A stretch of 64,000 nt of DNA from Ahrensia marina. GTDB taxonomy: Bacteria > Pseudomonadota > Alphaproteobacteria > Rhizobiales > Rhizobiaceae. The notes below the pieces were generated by a model. That model had not been told where the DNA came from. It did not search any database and worked only from the letters and a program-made list of their open reading frames with translations. Made by a program: the position numbers and the translations under genes. This document shows positions 1 through 9,292 of this stretch, one piece after another (position 1 is the stretch's first letter; each line of letters opens with the position of its first letter). The DNA lies in the NCBI RefSeq assembly GCF_001293565.1, contig NZ_JXMU01000001.1, forward strand, positions 265,476-329,475, given 5' to 3'.

Positions 1-2
1 CT

Positions 3-710
3 AAGGACTGGACAATCGCGCCATGGGCGTCGGCTTGGTCATCGGCTCAAATCGGTGTGGAGCCAACCGGCCTTAAACCCTATTTCATCAACTCTATCCT
101 GATCGTTGTACCTGCGGTTACACTGTCCACTATTTTTGGTGCCCTTAACGGATATGTTCTCACCAAATGGCGTTTTAAAGGTGACGGACTCGTCTTCGGC
201 ATGATGCTTCTTTCATGCTTCATCCCCTTTCAAATCGTTCTTATTCCGGGTGCCAAAGTACTTGGCTTTTTGGGTTTGGCCGGAACAATCGAAGGGTTGG
301 TTCTTATACATTTTGCCGCCGGCATCGGTTTTTCAACTTTGTTTTTCCGCAATTATTATGCGGCCTTTCCAACAGAATTGGTCAAAGCCGCGCAAATTGA
401 CGGCGCAACATTTTTCCAGATTTTCTGGCGTATCTTGCTGCCAAGTTCGGCTCCAATCATTGTGGTGACTGTGATCTGGCAGTTTACGAACCAATGGAAT
501 GACTTCCTCTTCGGTGCATCATTTTCCGGTTTTGGTTCAACACCAATGACCGTTGCACTCAACAATCTCGTCAACTCTTCCACCGGTGTGAAAGAATATA
601 ATGTGCATTTCGCAGGCGCTATTCTAGCCGCCCTGCCCACGCTTCTTGTCTACATCGTTGCAGGAAAATATTTCGTACGCGGTCTTATGGCCGGCGCTGT
701 CAAAGGATAA
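3..710 (+). CDS. Sugar ABC transporter permease, MalG type (5' partial)
   Basis: Inner-membrane permease of a carbohydrate ABC importer. The frame is open to the left edge of the window, so the N-terminus is missing; the first full codon is at 3 and an internal GTG at 57 is not a credible start. The remaining 235 residues hold several hydrophobic segments and the EAA-loop signature of importer permeases (EL..AAQIDGA, about two thirds along), which docks onto the ATPase. The C-terminus (YFVRGLMAGAVKG) is typical of MalG-family glucose/mannose-type permeases. The ATPase gene follows after 4 bases, so the two are cotranscribed. The sugar is not determined by sequence; the downstream epimerase and lyxose isomerase suggest an aldose. 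Confidence 0.9.
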   Translation, partial: KDWTIAPWASAWSSAQIGVEPTGLKPYFINSILIVVPAVTLSTIFGALNGYVLTKWRFKGDGLVFGMMLLSCFIPFQIVLIPGAKVLGFLGLAGTIEGLVLIHFAAGIGFSTLFFRNYYAAFPTELVKAAQIDGATFFQIFWRILLPSSAPIIVVTVIWQFTNQWNDFLFGASFSGFGSTPMTVALNNLVNSSTGVKEYNVHFAGAILAALPTLLVYIVAGKYFVRGLMAGAVKG

Positions 711-714
711 AATA

Positions 715-1827
715 GTGGCCTCGTTAAAAATCAAAAATCTACATAAATCCTACAGCTCCGTTGAGGTTCTAAAGGGTATTGATCTTGAAATCGAAGATGG
801 TGGCTTTCTGGTTCTCGTCGGCCCTTCCGGCTGCGGCAAGTCAACGCTGTTGAACACTATTGCCGGTTTGGAGGACATCACCTCCGGCGAGATACTGATC
901 GGCGGAAACTCAGTTGCCGGATTGCACCCGTCCAAACGCGATATTGCGATGGTATTCCAATCCTACGCCCTGTATCCAAATATGACTGTTGCCCAAAACA
1001 TCAGCTTTGGCATGGATATTCGCGGCATTGATAAGGCAGAGCAGAAAAAGGCCATCGACAATGTGTCTTCAATTCTGCAAATCGGCGAACTGCTTGACCG
1101 CAAACCAAGCCAGCTTTCCGGTGGCCAGCGTCAAAGGGTTGCCATGGGCCGCGCTCTGGTGCGCGATCCGCAGGTCTTTCTGTTCGACGAACCTCTGTCC
1201 AATCTTGATGCCAAGCTGCGCGTCGATATGCGTACCGAAATCAAACGCCTGCACGCGCGAATGGGCACAACGATTGTCTATGTCACCCATGACCAGATCG
1301 AAGCGCTGACATTGGCAACTAAAATTGCTGTTTTAAAAGACGGCATTTTGCAGCAATTCGGCACACCTGACGAAGTCTATAACGATCCCAAAAACGTATT
1401 CGTCGCAACCTTTATGGGTTCACCATCCATGAACCTCATCGAAGCAACGGTTGCAGACAAAGGCAAAAATCTTGTTATTGAAATCGCGTCAACAGATGCC
1501 GGCAAGATTGAATTGCCGGTTAAAAATATAGCATCGCTTAAAGATTATATTGGCAAGAAAGTCCTGTTCGGCATTCGTCCCGAAGCGCTGACGGACCGCG
1601 AGGGCGCCGACAGAACGTCTAAGCAGATAGCTCATCATGATTGCATGATCGAAGTTGTTGAACCGGCCGGTTCAGACACTTTTGCGGTCGTCAATCTGGG
1701 TGGCAAAGAGGCAATTGCACGGCTGCGCGCAGATGCGAAAATTGTAGCGGGCGAGCATGCAAGCCTGGCATTTAACATGTCAAAAGCCGTGTTCTTTGAT
1801 CCTGAAACCACACAGCGCATTCGATAA
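715..1827 (+). CDS. Sugar ABC transporter ATP-binding protein, MalK/UgpC type
   Basis: Cytoplasmic ATPase that powers the importer encoded just upstream. From the GTG at 715, the Walker A motif GPSGCGKST lies at residues 36-44, followed by the Q-loop, the signature LSGGQRQR, Walker B (VFLFDEPLSNLDAKLR) and the switch histidine (YVTHD). A C-terminal TOBE-like regulatory region (about 240-370) marks the MalK/UgpC subfamily, and total length (370 residues) fits it. I chose GTG 715 because AAAGGA at 703-708 is well placed before it and the alignment begins MASLKIKNL; an upstream start at 646 would overlap the permease. It is followed after 14 bases by the epimerase gene. Confidence 0.93.
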   Translation: MASLKIKNLHKSYSSVEVLKGIDLEIEDGGFLVLVGPSGCGKSTLLNTIAGLEDITSGEILIGGNSVAGLHPSKRDIAMVFQSYALYPNMTVAQNISFGMDIRGIDKAEQKKAIDNVSSILQIGELLDRKPSQLSGGQRQRVAMGRALVRDPQVFLFDEPLSNLDAKLRVDMRTEIKRLHARMGTTIVYVTHDQIEALTLATKIAVLKDGILQQFGTPDEVYNDPKNVFVATFMGSPSMNLIEATVADKGKNLVIEIASTDAGKIELPVKNIASLKDYIGKKVLFGIRPEALTDREGADRTSKQIAHHDCMIEVVEPAGSDTFAVVNLGGKEAIARLRADAKIVAGEHASLAFNMSKAVFFDPETTQRIR

Positions 1828-1841
1828 AACAGTAAAGTTCA

Positions 1842-2810
1842 ATGTCCGCAATTCTTCAACACCAGTACGATACGGACTGCATCACGCTATCAACCGGCCA
1901 TGCAAGCGTGGATATATTTGCCTGCGGTGCGAGCGTTCACAACTATGCAGTAAAGCAGGAAGACGGGCAGATATTCAAACCGTTCGCAGAAGCGCCCTGG
2001 CTTGATCAATACCGTAACTCGCAAGAGACAAAAGCGCCTCGGCACTTGCAGCTACTTGGTGGCGAATTTCCTTGCGTACCATTTGGCACAACAATGCTCG
2101 ACACTGCACATCATGGCTACTGCGTGGACCATGACTGGCGCCTGACCGAGCAGAGCGATAACGCCGCAACCTTTGAAATTGATTATCCTGAAAGCCATAT
2201 TGTTCGCAGCCTGAAACGGTCTGTCAAACTGAACCCGCAATCCGGTGCGCTGGATTTTACGCTGGAAATCGTTGCGCGCAAAAGCGGTACTTTGCCGGTT
2301 GGGATACATCCGATTTTCAAAATTGCCGACGATATGCAAATCAGTCTTCCGGACTTTGATCGGGGTGCGAGCGCACCTTGGGCGATCGATGAAAATGACC
2401 GACGGCAGCTGCCCGAAGGTGCATTGGTCAGCCAGCACTCACCGTTTTGGGAAAATATTGGATCAGCCCGCAGTGAATTGCTGCAAATCTGGAATGTAAA
2501 GGGTAGCATGACGGTGCACTACCCTTCAGAACATTCGAGTGTCAGCCTGAACTGGAATCAAAATCACCTGCCACACTGCCTGTTCTGGCTCGCCAATCCG
2601 GGGCTGCGCACCCAAGGTCTCGGCAACGGTTTTACCGGTCTTGGCGTAGAGCCCACCCACTCGTTTTTCGACAAAAACGATCGTGCCAATGATCACTTTC
2701 CCCTTCATCAAAATGCCCCAAACCATTTTGGCATTCATCTAAATGCCGGTCAGGTTTGGACAACATCATACCAAATTTCATGCCGCTCGTTCGGCCTTTC
2801 GGAGACCTAG
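1842..2810 (+). CDS. Aldose 1-epimerase-like protein (galactose mutarotase superfamily)
   Basis: A 322-residue protein of the galactose mutarotase-like fold, which interconverts the alpha and beta anomers of aldoses. Visible family features are the glycine/histidine-rich stretch near residues 72-93 (LLGGEFPCVPFG..HHGYC), the IHPIF motif near residue 147 and the acidic GLGVEPTHSF motif near residue 266. It is cytoplasmic with no signal peptide. The gene sits between the ABC ATPase and the isomerase gene, with only two bases before the next start, so it is part of the sugar operon and probably delivers the right anomer of the imported sugar. The substrate is inferred from context only. Confidence 0.8.
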   Translation: MSAILQHQYDTDCITLSTGHASVDIFACGASVHNYAVKQEDGQIFKPFAEAPWLDQYRNSQETKAPRHLQLLGGEFPCVPFGTTMLDTAHHGYCVDHDWRLTEQSDNAATFEIDYPESHIVRSLKRSVKLNPQSGALDFTLEIVARKSGTLPVGIHPIFKIADDMQISLPDFDRGASAPWAIDENDRRQLPEGALVSQHSPFWENIGSARSELLQIWNVKGSMTVHYPSEHSSVSLNWNQNHLPHCLFWLANPGLRTQGLGNGFTGLGVEPTHSFFDKNDRANDHFPLHQNAPNHFGIHLNAGQVWTTSYQISCRSFGLSET

Positions 2811-2812
2811 AA

Positions 2813-3490
2813 ATGAAGCGCTCGCAAATCAACGACATTCTAAAAGAGGGTGACGCTTTCATCCGATCATTCGGCTATGTTTTGCCGCCCTTTGCCTATC
2901 AGTCCCCTGAAGAGTTAAAGACAAGTGACCATGCGATGATCAAAGAACGGGGCATGGGCTGGGATATCACAGACTATGGCCAGGGCAAATATGATGAGCT
3001 GGGCCTGTTTCTCTTCACCGTCAGAAACGGTTTGGTGGACGACATCAAAAACGGCTCCGGTATGCTTTATGCTGAAAAGATCATGATCAGCCGTAAAGAT
3101 CAGCTCTCACCCATGCACCGCCATTTTTTGAAAGCGGAAGACATCATCAATCGCGGCGGCGGCACGCTTGTGCTGGAATTGTTTGCGGGCGCGGAAGACG
3201 GCTCGATTGATCGCACCTCTGATGTGGTTGTACCGGTCGACGGCCGCTTAAAAACCCTTCCCGCCGGCGGCTTGCTTAAACTTGCCCCCGGCGAGAGCGT
3301 CACGCTTATGCCCGGCGTCTGGCACGCATTTTGGGGCGAAGGGGACGACGTTCTTATCGGAGAGGTTTCAACCGTAAACGATGACCGTCTGGACAATGAT
3401 TTTGAAATGAAAATTGGCCGGTTTGCAAATGTGGAAGAAGATGAAACACCTACACATTTGCTCGTCTCTGACTACAACAAATATCTTTGA
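2813..3490 (+). CDS. D-lyxose ketol-isomerase-like cupin
   Basis: A 225-residue cupin resembling D-lyxose isomerase (D-lyxose to D-xylulose; some members also act on D-mannose). Metal-binding cupin residues are visible: SPMHRHF...E (His pair and Glu, about residues 101-110) and a second histidine in MPGVWHAF. ATG 2813 is preceded by GGAG at 2801-2804 and lies two bases after the epimerase stop, so translation is probably coupled. Together with the transporter and epimerase it suggests uptake and isomerisation of lyxose, mannose or a related aldose. The exact substrate cannot be read from sequence. Confidence 0.85.
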   Translation: MKRSQINDILKEGDAFIRSFGYVLPPFAYQSPEELKTSDHAMIKERGMGWDITDYGQGKYDELGLFLFTVRNGLVDDIKNGSGMLYAEKIMISRKDQLSPMHRHFLKAEDIINRGGGTLVLELFAGAEDGSIDRTSDVVVPVDGRLKTLPAGGLLKLAPGESVTLMPGVWHAFWGEGDDVLIGEVSTVNDDRLDNDFEMKIGRFANVEEDETPTHLLVSDYNKYL

Positions 3491-3596
3491 TGCAGGCAAC
3501 GGTTTAAGAGGGCATAAAATACAATCACTACAAACCGACACCTTGAAATGAAATCGTTTCCGGTGATGCAAAGCCACTTTTCTCAATCCCACGCCT

Positions 3597-3614
3597 TGCC
3601 AAACTGATTTGGCA
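3597..3614. promoter_or_regulatory. Perfect inverted repeat before the GntR gene
   Basis: TGCCAAA, four bases (CTGA), then TTTGGCA form a perfect 7-bp inverted repeat 36 bases before the GntR-type regulator start. No T-run follows, which argues against a simple terminator. It may be an operator for the regulator or the terminator stem of the sugar operon. Which one is not decided by the sequence. Confidence 0.4.
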
Positions 3615-3650
3615 GGACCTAGATTGGTTTACTCAAAGTAAGCCAGAAAT

Positions 3651-4301
3651 ATGCAGAAGACTAAATCGAAAAATGTACACAGTGCGACAGTAGCCGAGAA
3701 ACTCGAAGCGGAAATCGTCGCAGGCCTTTTGACGCCTGGCACTAAGCTCGATGAAAAATCTCTGACACAGCGCTTTAACGTATCACGCACCCCCATTCGT
3801 GAAGCATTACAGATAATCTGTTCGCGTTCGCTTGCAGAGCGTCAACCCTATCGCGGTGTCGTGGTCACAGATGTCAGCGTGGAGCGGATAAAATCCATGT
3901 TCGAAGCGATGGCTGAAATGGAGGCCATATGCGGCGGTTTTGCCGCCGAACGCATGACCGAAGCCGAACTTGCCTCACTGGAAGGACACCATAAACAAAT
4001 GGAGCTTCTGGTCAGCCAGGATTCATTTGATCAATATGAGGAGCGCAACACTGCCTTTCATTCCGTAATTTTTGATGGTGCTCACAACGACGATATTAAA
4101 ATTCTCGCTCACGATATACGGCTGAAGCTTGCCCCTTTCCGCAAAACGCAAATCGGTGCCAAAGAACGCCTCGTTAAATCAAATGAAGATCATGCCATGA
4201 TCGTCAGCCTGCTAAAAACAGGCAATAAATCCGGCGTTCAGGAGGCGTTGCGCCAGCATATGAGCAGCGCACTAAAAGCAGTGTTGGCAATCCGCCAATA
4301 A
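3651..4301 (+). CDS. GntR-family regulator, FadR/FCD type
   Basis: A 216-residue transcription factor. Residues about 10-75 form the winged helix typical of GntR proteins (LTPGTKLDEKSL, NVSRTPIREAL), and residues about 85-210 form an all-helical FCD ligand domain with the usual acidic and histidine metal/ligand positions (ERNTAFH, H in the last third). It follows the sugar operon on the same strand after 160 bases containing a palindrome. Known relatives repress sugar or sugar-acid catabolic operons and are released by the substrate. Control of the adjacent transporter operon is likely but inferred. Confidence 0.9.
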   Translation: MQKTKSKNVHSATVAEKLEAEIVAGLLTPGTKLDEKSLTQRFNVSRTPIREALQIICSRSLAERQPYRGVVVTDVSVERIKSMFEAMAEMEAICGGFAAERMTEAELASLEGHHKQMELLVSQDSFDQYEERNTAFHSVIFDGAHNDDIKILAHDIRLKLAPFRKTQIGAKERLVKSNEDHAMIVSLLKTGNKSGVQEALRQHMSSALKAVLAIRQ

Positions 4302-4360
4302 TTTTTAAAGCGGATAATACTCCCGACATTTACACTGCTCACAGCTTGGTGTCGTGCGGT

Positions 4361-4370
4361 TTGTGTACAA
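4361..4370. promoter_or_regulatory. FadR-like half-site palindrome TTGTGTACAA
   Basis: TTGT and ACAA flank two bases, giving a short palindrome of the kind bound by FCD-type GntR regulators. It lies 60 bases after the GntR stop and 176 bases before the MHYT-GGDEF-EAL start. A 10-bp site can occur by chance, so this is only a candidate. Confidence 0.25.
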
Positions 4371-4545
4371 ATTCTTTCTGTTTCTCAAAGCGTAGCTAAC
4401 AAAAGCACTAATTTGGTAAGTGTTTATTCATCATGCCGGTAAGTTTAACTCACTATTTCTTTCAACCCGCAAGATACTGCCCCGCCTATTAGGTTTCGCT
4501 TTACCACATCAAGTGAGAGTGCCCTGATGGATGATAGGGGCAATC

Positions 4546-6660
4546 ATGAACATTCTATTTAACTGCATCGCATATATGCACGATCCGGTTTTTCTTGCAT
4601 TATCGGTCATCACCTTGGTTTGTGGTGCAGTGGTTACACTTCGTTTGTTTGCGCGCGTACGCCGTACTGAAAATGACATTCGCATTTTATGGCTGGCACT
4701 GGCAGGACTGATTGGCGGCGGAACGATCTGGAGCACGCATTTTGTTGCCATGATCGCCTATGAAAGCGATTTTATTCTTGGCTATGAACCGGTACTGACT
4801 TTCATGTCCCTCATTATCGCGATTACAGCAACCACACTCGGATTTCTAATCGCTTCAGTGACCAAACAATCTTACGTCATAGAATTTGGCGGTATTGTTC
4901 TCGGCCTTGGCATTTCCGCCATGCATTATACCGGCATGATGGCAATGAAGGTTCATGGCGCTCTAGAATGGTCAACCGTTCCGGTGATAATCTCGCTAAT
5001 AACGGGATGTTTTTTTGGTGCTATCACAGTCAACCGTATTGCCCGTCCAATCACCCGCTTTTGTAAATATGGCGGCGCGCTTAGCTTCGTGCTTGCGGTT
5101 GCTTCGATGCACTTTGTCAGCATGTCCGGCATGACCATTCTGCCGTCCAATATCCAATTGGAAACGCCAAATCTCATCTCTAAAGAGTTTTTAGGCATTG
5201 GTGCCTTCACAGTTATGGCGCTGTTGCTTGCAGTCAGCTTCATTACCAATCTCATTGATATGAAAACAACCGAGGTCACTTCAAAGCATTATGAACACTT
5301 GGCGCTTCACGATCCGCTTACCGGATCTTTGAACCGCCGTGGCTGCGAGCAGTTTCTTGATAAGATCATAGCAGTTGGAACCGATGATACCGCGGGCATA
5401 GCAGTTTTGGCGGTCGATCTGGATGACTTCAAGGAAATCAACGAAGTTCACGGCCACACAACCGGCGATCATTTATTGTGTGCTATCAATGAAAGAATAA
5501 GCAACGTTCTTGGAAACAATGAAACATTGGCGCGCTTTGGCGCGGACGAATTTATCGCCATTAAATCATCGATTTACACCGAGCGTGAAGCCAAGGAGTT
5601 TGCAAAGCGCATTTCCAAGGCTGTTTCAAAACCGCTCCTTAAAGGCGATCTGGATATTTCAACCAGTGCAAGCATTGGGTTTTCTTTCTTCCCGCATCAT
5701 GGCGACACATCAGCTCAGCTGATTGAGAAGGCAAAGCTTGCCATGTACCATTCCAAATCGAATGGAAAAAATGGTATTTCAGCTTACGAAAAAAGCATGG
5801 GCGAAGCCAATAAGGAGCGCAACACGCTCGCGCTTGAGCTTTCACAGTCAATCAAGAACGGTGAACTCGAAGTTTACTACCAGCTTCAAAATGACACGCA
5901 TACACGTGCCATAACCGGTGTAGAGGCCTTGCTGCGATGGAACCACCCTACCCGTGGCATTGTATCGCCGGCCATCTTTATTCCGATTGCAGAAGAGAAC
6001 GGATTTATCTGCGAAATTGGCGATTGGGTTTTAAAACAGGCATGTAAACAGGCGTCGCAGTGGTCTGTACCGATTAAAGTCGCCGTTAATGTCGCTCCAC
6101 GTCAATTGACTGATCGTGATCTGCCTAAAAAGGTTCACGCAATTTTGCTTGAAACCGGCCTGTCACCAAGCCGTCTGGAAATCGAAATCACCGAAAGCGG
6201 CATCATCGCAGATACCGCCCTTGCACTCCACAGCATAAGGCAGCTCAAAGCACTCGGCGTGAAACTGGCAATGGACGACTACGGCACCGGCTATTCATCG
6301 CTGTTTACCTTGCAGAATTTCCCATTCGACAAAATCAAAATCGACAGGGAATTCATCAAAGAAATCAACACGAACAAGCAATCATCTGCGATTGTCCAAT
6401 CAACATTGATCCTTGGTGACAGTCTCGACATTCCAATTCTTGCAGAGGGCGTTGAAACCGAAGAGCATTTGCAATTTCTGTCAAAGCAAGGCTGTCAGGA
6501 AGTTCAGGGCTATCTGTTCGGCAAGCCAATGCCGAACTCGAACCTTGTCAAAATTCTGGACGACCAGGCAGCAAAAGAAAATAATGTCGCAAAGCTGAAC
6601 CGCAAACCTGCAACCGTGACGGGCCGGAGCGAAGCACGGCGACTGCAAGTGGTATCATAG
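4546..6660 (+). CDS. MHYT-GGDEF-EAL cyclic-di-GMP signalling protein
   Basis: Membrane-bound c-di-GMP enzyme of 704 residues. The N-terminal MHYT sensor (about residues 1-235) has seven hydrophobic segments and repeated His/Met motifs (STHFVAM, AMHYTGM, SMHFVSM), thought to bind copper and sense a gas such as O2, CO or NO. A GGDEF domain follows (about 245-400), but its signature reads GADEF, so cyclase activity is doubtful. The C-terminal EAL domain (about 415-665) looks complete: EALLRW, DDYGTGYSS, KIDREF and AEGVETEEH. A net phosphodiesterase is therefore likely. ATG 4546 is preferred over 4531 because AGGGG precedes it at the right distance. It stands alone in its orientation. Confidence 0.92.
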   Translation: MNILFNCIAYMHDPVFLALSVITLVCGAVVTLRLFARVRRTENDIRILWLALAGLIGGGTIWSTHFVAMIAYESDFILGYEPVLTFMSLIIAITATTLGFLIASVTKQSYVIEFGGIVLGLGISAMHYTGMMAMKVHGALEWSTVPVIISLITGCFFGAITVNRIARPITRFCKYGGALSFVLAVASMHFVSMSGMTILPSNIQLETPNLISKEFLGIGAFTVMALLLAVSFITNLIDMKTTEVTSKHYEHLALHDPLTGSLNRRGCEQFLDKIIAVGTDDTAGIAVLAVDLDDFKEINEVHGHTTGDHLLCAINERISNVLGNNETLARFGADEFIAIKSSIYTEREAKEFAKRISKAVSKPLLKGDLDISTSASIGFSFFPHHGDTSAQLIEKAKLAMYHSKSNGKNGISAYEKSMGEANKERNTLALELSQSIKNGELEVYYQLQNDTHTRAITGVEALLRWNHPTRGIVSPAIFIPIAEENGFICEIGDWVLKQACKQASQWSVPIKVAVNVAPRQLTDRDLPKKVHAILLETGLSPSRLEIEITESGIIADTALALHSIRQLKALGVKLAMDDYGTGYSSLFTLQNFPFDKIKIDREFIKEINTNKQSSAIVQSTLILGDSLDIPILAEGVETEEHLQFLSKQGCQEVQGYLFGKPMPNSNLVKILDDQAAKENNVAKLNRKPATVTGRSEARRLQVVS

Positions 6661-6796
6661 ATACTATCTGCTATCGGATAAAATCAGGCTTGTTTTTTGC
6701 AATTGGCATGTCTGCCATATTAACGCCGTGCTTACCATTTTAGTGGACTGATCTTTGATTTATGCGATCAAACTCATACCAGCTCCACAGGACACC

Positions 6797-8188
6797 ATGT
6801 TGACTTCGCGCCGCGCTATTTTAGCACTGATCATTCCAACACTTGCGTATTTTATGGCTTCAATAGCTGCTTTTGCAGCCTATGAACCGCCGCGTTCCGC
6901 ACTGGTGATAGATGTCGGCAAAAACCAAACCCTGTTCGAAGATAGCGCTTCGGCAATACGTCACCCTGCATCTTTGACCAAAATGATGACGCTTTATCTG
7001 GTGTTTGAAGCGCTGGAGAGCGGTAAAATCAAGCTGGACACAGGCGTTGTCGCATCACGTCATTCTGCCGACCGCCCTCCTTCCCGCCTTGGCCACAGCA
7101 TGGGCGAAGTTATTCCGGTTGATCTGGCGATTGATGCGCTCGTAGTACGCTCCGCCAATGATGTCGCCGCCGCTATTGCAGAAATGCTCGCCGGAAGTGA
7201 AGAAGCTTTTGCCGCCAAAATGACTGCAAAGGCCCGTGAACTCGGCATGAAAGATACGGTTTACAAAAACGCATCAGGGCTGCCCGATAAAGAGCAGGTC
7301 ACAACCGCACGCGATCAGGCAATATTGGGCATTGCTTTAAAGCGCGATTTTCCAACGCACTTCCCGCGTTTTTCCATTCCGAGCGTTTCTTACAAAGACC
7401 GCACATGGGAAACCCACAATAATCTGCTTGGAAAAGTCAAAACCGTGACCGGCATCAAAACAGGCTTTATCAACGCCTCCGGTTTTAATGTTGTGACTTA
7501 TTCTGAAGAGATATCAGGCGACAAAATTGTCGTCGTTATGGGCGGACGCTCTGCCAAGGAGCGCGACCAGATCGCGATGGATATCCTGGAAGGCCGCAAG
7601 CCGATCTATCAGCTTTCAAAAGACCAGCTTATCGCGCGCAATGCCGCTGACAAAAAAGAGCAGATTGCAGCGGCAAAAGCAAAAGCTGCCGAGCAGGAAG
7701 CCGCGCAAAAGATTGCCGATAAAATTAGCACGGCCCTTGTTATCGCTGCTGTCGAGACCAAGGATCAGGCCACCCGCGAACCGGCTGACATTACAGCATC
7801 TGTGGAAAAACAAGCCGATGAAATACAGGAACTCGCTCTTGCCGATGCCGCCCCTGCCTTGGCGAGCGAACCGCAAGCGATAGCCAAAGCGATGGCTGAT
7901 ACTCCGCCTGCCACGTCTGAACCGGCCGACGATCCCATTTCACGCTATGCTATTCAGGTCGGCGCATTGCCAAGTCAAGAGCGCGCCATGGAACGGCTCA
8001 CCCTTGCACGTCCCGCACTTGCCAGTACGGCCAATGCGCTGCGCCAATATACTGTTCCGCTGGAGACAAGCCGTGGCATGGTTTACCGTGCCCGCATTAT
8101 CGGTTTTTCCAGCATGCAGGATGCTTTTGACGCCTGCTCGCTGATGGAAGCGAAAAAAATTGAATGCATGGCCCTAATTCAAAAATAG
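6797..8188 (+). CDS. D-alanyl-D-alanine carboxypeptidase with SPOR domain (DacA-like)
   Basis: Periplasmic penicillin-binding protein of 463 residues that trims the terminal D-Ala from peptidoglycan peptides. A signal peptide ends near AAFA-AYE (residue 27-28). The serine peptidase S11 motifs are intact: SLTK at 59-62 (nucleophile Ser59), SAN at 119-121 and KTG at 221-223. An Ala/Lys-rich linker follows (about 285-385), then a C-terminal SPOR domain that binds denuded glycan at division sites. ATG 6797 is preferred to 6755 because it follows AGGA and gives a normal signal peptide. The S11-SPOR fusion is common in Alphaproteobacteria. Confidence 0.92.
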   Translation: MLTSRRAILALIIPTLAYFMASIAAFAAYEPPRSALVIDVGKNQTLFEDSASAIRHPASLTKMMTLYLVFEALESGKIKLDTGVVASRHSADRPPSRLGHSMGEVIPVDLAIDALVVRSANDVAAAIAEMLAGSEEAFAAKMTAKARELGMKDTVYKNASGLPDKEQVTTARDQAILGIALKRDFPTHFPRFSIPSVSYKDRTWETHNNLLGKVKTVTGIKTGFINASGFNVVTYSEEISGDKIVVVMGGRSAKERDQIAMDILEGRKPIYQLSKDQLIARNAADKKEQIAAAKAKAAEQEAAQKIADKISTALVIAAVETKDQATREPADITASVEKQADEIQELALADAAPALASEPQAIAKAMADTPPATSEPADDPISRYAIQVGALPSQERAMERLTLARPALASTANALRQYTVPLETSRGMVYRARIIGFSSMQDAFDACSLMEAKKIECMALIQK

Positions 8189-8258
8189 AGCGGTTTTGTT
8201 TCTGATGTGAGGCTGCTATCCCTTGGGAAAAGAGCAGTCACAAATCAGGATTTTACCA

Positions 8259-9137
8259 ATGGCAAAAGTTGCATTCATCGGTCTGGGCGTTATGGGCTAC
8301 CCAATGGCGGGCCACATCGCCAAAGCCGGACATGATGTCACCGTCTATAACCGCACCGCAGCCAAAGCTGAAAAATGGGCTGGTGAATTTGGCGGCAAAG
8401 CCGCATCCACACCGGCAAAAGCCGCAGAAGACTGCGACTTTGTATTTTCCTGTGTGGGCAATGATGATGATCTGCGGTCCGTCACAACGGGGCCGGACGG
8501 CGCTTTTGGCACGATGAAAAAAGCCGCGGTCTTTATCGACAACACCACAGCATCAGCCGATGTGGCACGTGAACTCGGCAAAGCAGCATCTGAGGCCGGA
8601 TTCGGCTTTTTGGACGCGCCTGTTTCAGGCGGTCAGGCTGGCGCTGAAAACGGCGTGCTGACTGTGATGATCGGCGGTGATGAAGAGGTTTTTAACACGG
8701 CAAAACCGGTCATTGAGTGCTATGCGAAAATGATCGGCAGAATGGGTGACATCGGCGCCGGACAGCTCACCAAAATGGTCAATCAGATCTGCATCGCCGG
8801 ACTGGTTCAGGGCCTGTCGGAAGGCATCCATTTTGCCCAAAACGCAAGGCTGGATATTGAGGCTGTTATTGATGTCATTTCCAAAGGCGCAGCCGGTTCA
8901 TGGCAGATGGAAAACCGCCATAAAACCATGATGGACGGTGAATATAATCACGGCTTTGCTGTCGACTGGATGCGTAAAGATTTGGCGATCTGTCTGGCAG
9001 AGGCAAACAATAATGGTGCCTCCCTGCCCGGCACAGCCCTTATCGACCAATATTATGCCGATGTGCAAAAAATGGGAGGCAACCGCTGGGATACGTCATC
9101 GCTCTTGGCACGGCTGAACAAATTTAGCGGGAAGTAA
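8259..9137 (+). CDS. NAD(P)-dependent beta-hydroxyacid dehydrogenase (3-hydroxyisobutyrate dehydrogenase family)
   Basis: Cytoplasmic oxidoreductase of 292 residues. The N-terminal Rossmann motif GLGVMGYPMAGH binds the cofactor; the DAPVSGGQAGAENG motif binds substrate, and the lysine in GQLTKMVNQ is the expected catalytic residue. Family members oxidise 3-hydroxyisobutyrate, tartronate semialdehyde or similar acids; the exact substrate is unclear. ATG 8259 follows AGGA at 8247-8250. Neighbours give no pathway clue, and the gene appears monocistronic. Confidence 0.9.
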   Translation: MAKVAFIGLGVMGYPMAGHIAKAGHDVTVYNRTAAKAEKWAGEFGGKAASTPAKAAEDCDFVFSCVGNDDDLRSVTTGPDGAFGTMKKAAVFIDNTTASADVARELGKAASEAGFGFLDAPVSGGQAGAENGVLTVMIGGDEEVFNTAKPVIECYAKMIGRMGDIGAGQLTKMVNQICIAGLVQGLSEGIHFAQNARLDIEAVIDVISKGAAGSWQMENRHKTMMDGEYNHGFAVDWMRKDLAICLAEANNNGASLPGTALIDQYYADVQKMGGNRWDTSSLLARLNKFSGK

Positions 9138-9292
9138 TGCCGAGGCCTGTGGCGGATAATGGCGAAAGTTGAGAGCCTATCAATGTGCTATTCGGCACTT
9201 AAAACAAGCTTCATTGTTAAGCGGTTGTTCGAGATTGTGGTGACACGGACAACAGTAGCTGAACGACAGTTTTGCAGTCAGGCGCGCCTTTG

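Noticed and set aside
9138..9292. Possible tRNA-like GGTTGTTCGAGATTG in the gap before ynfA
   Set aside because: No cloverleaf with acceptor stem and anticodon arm can be formed around it.
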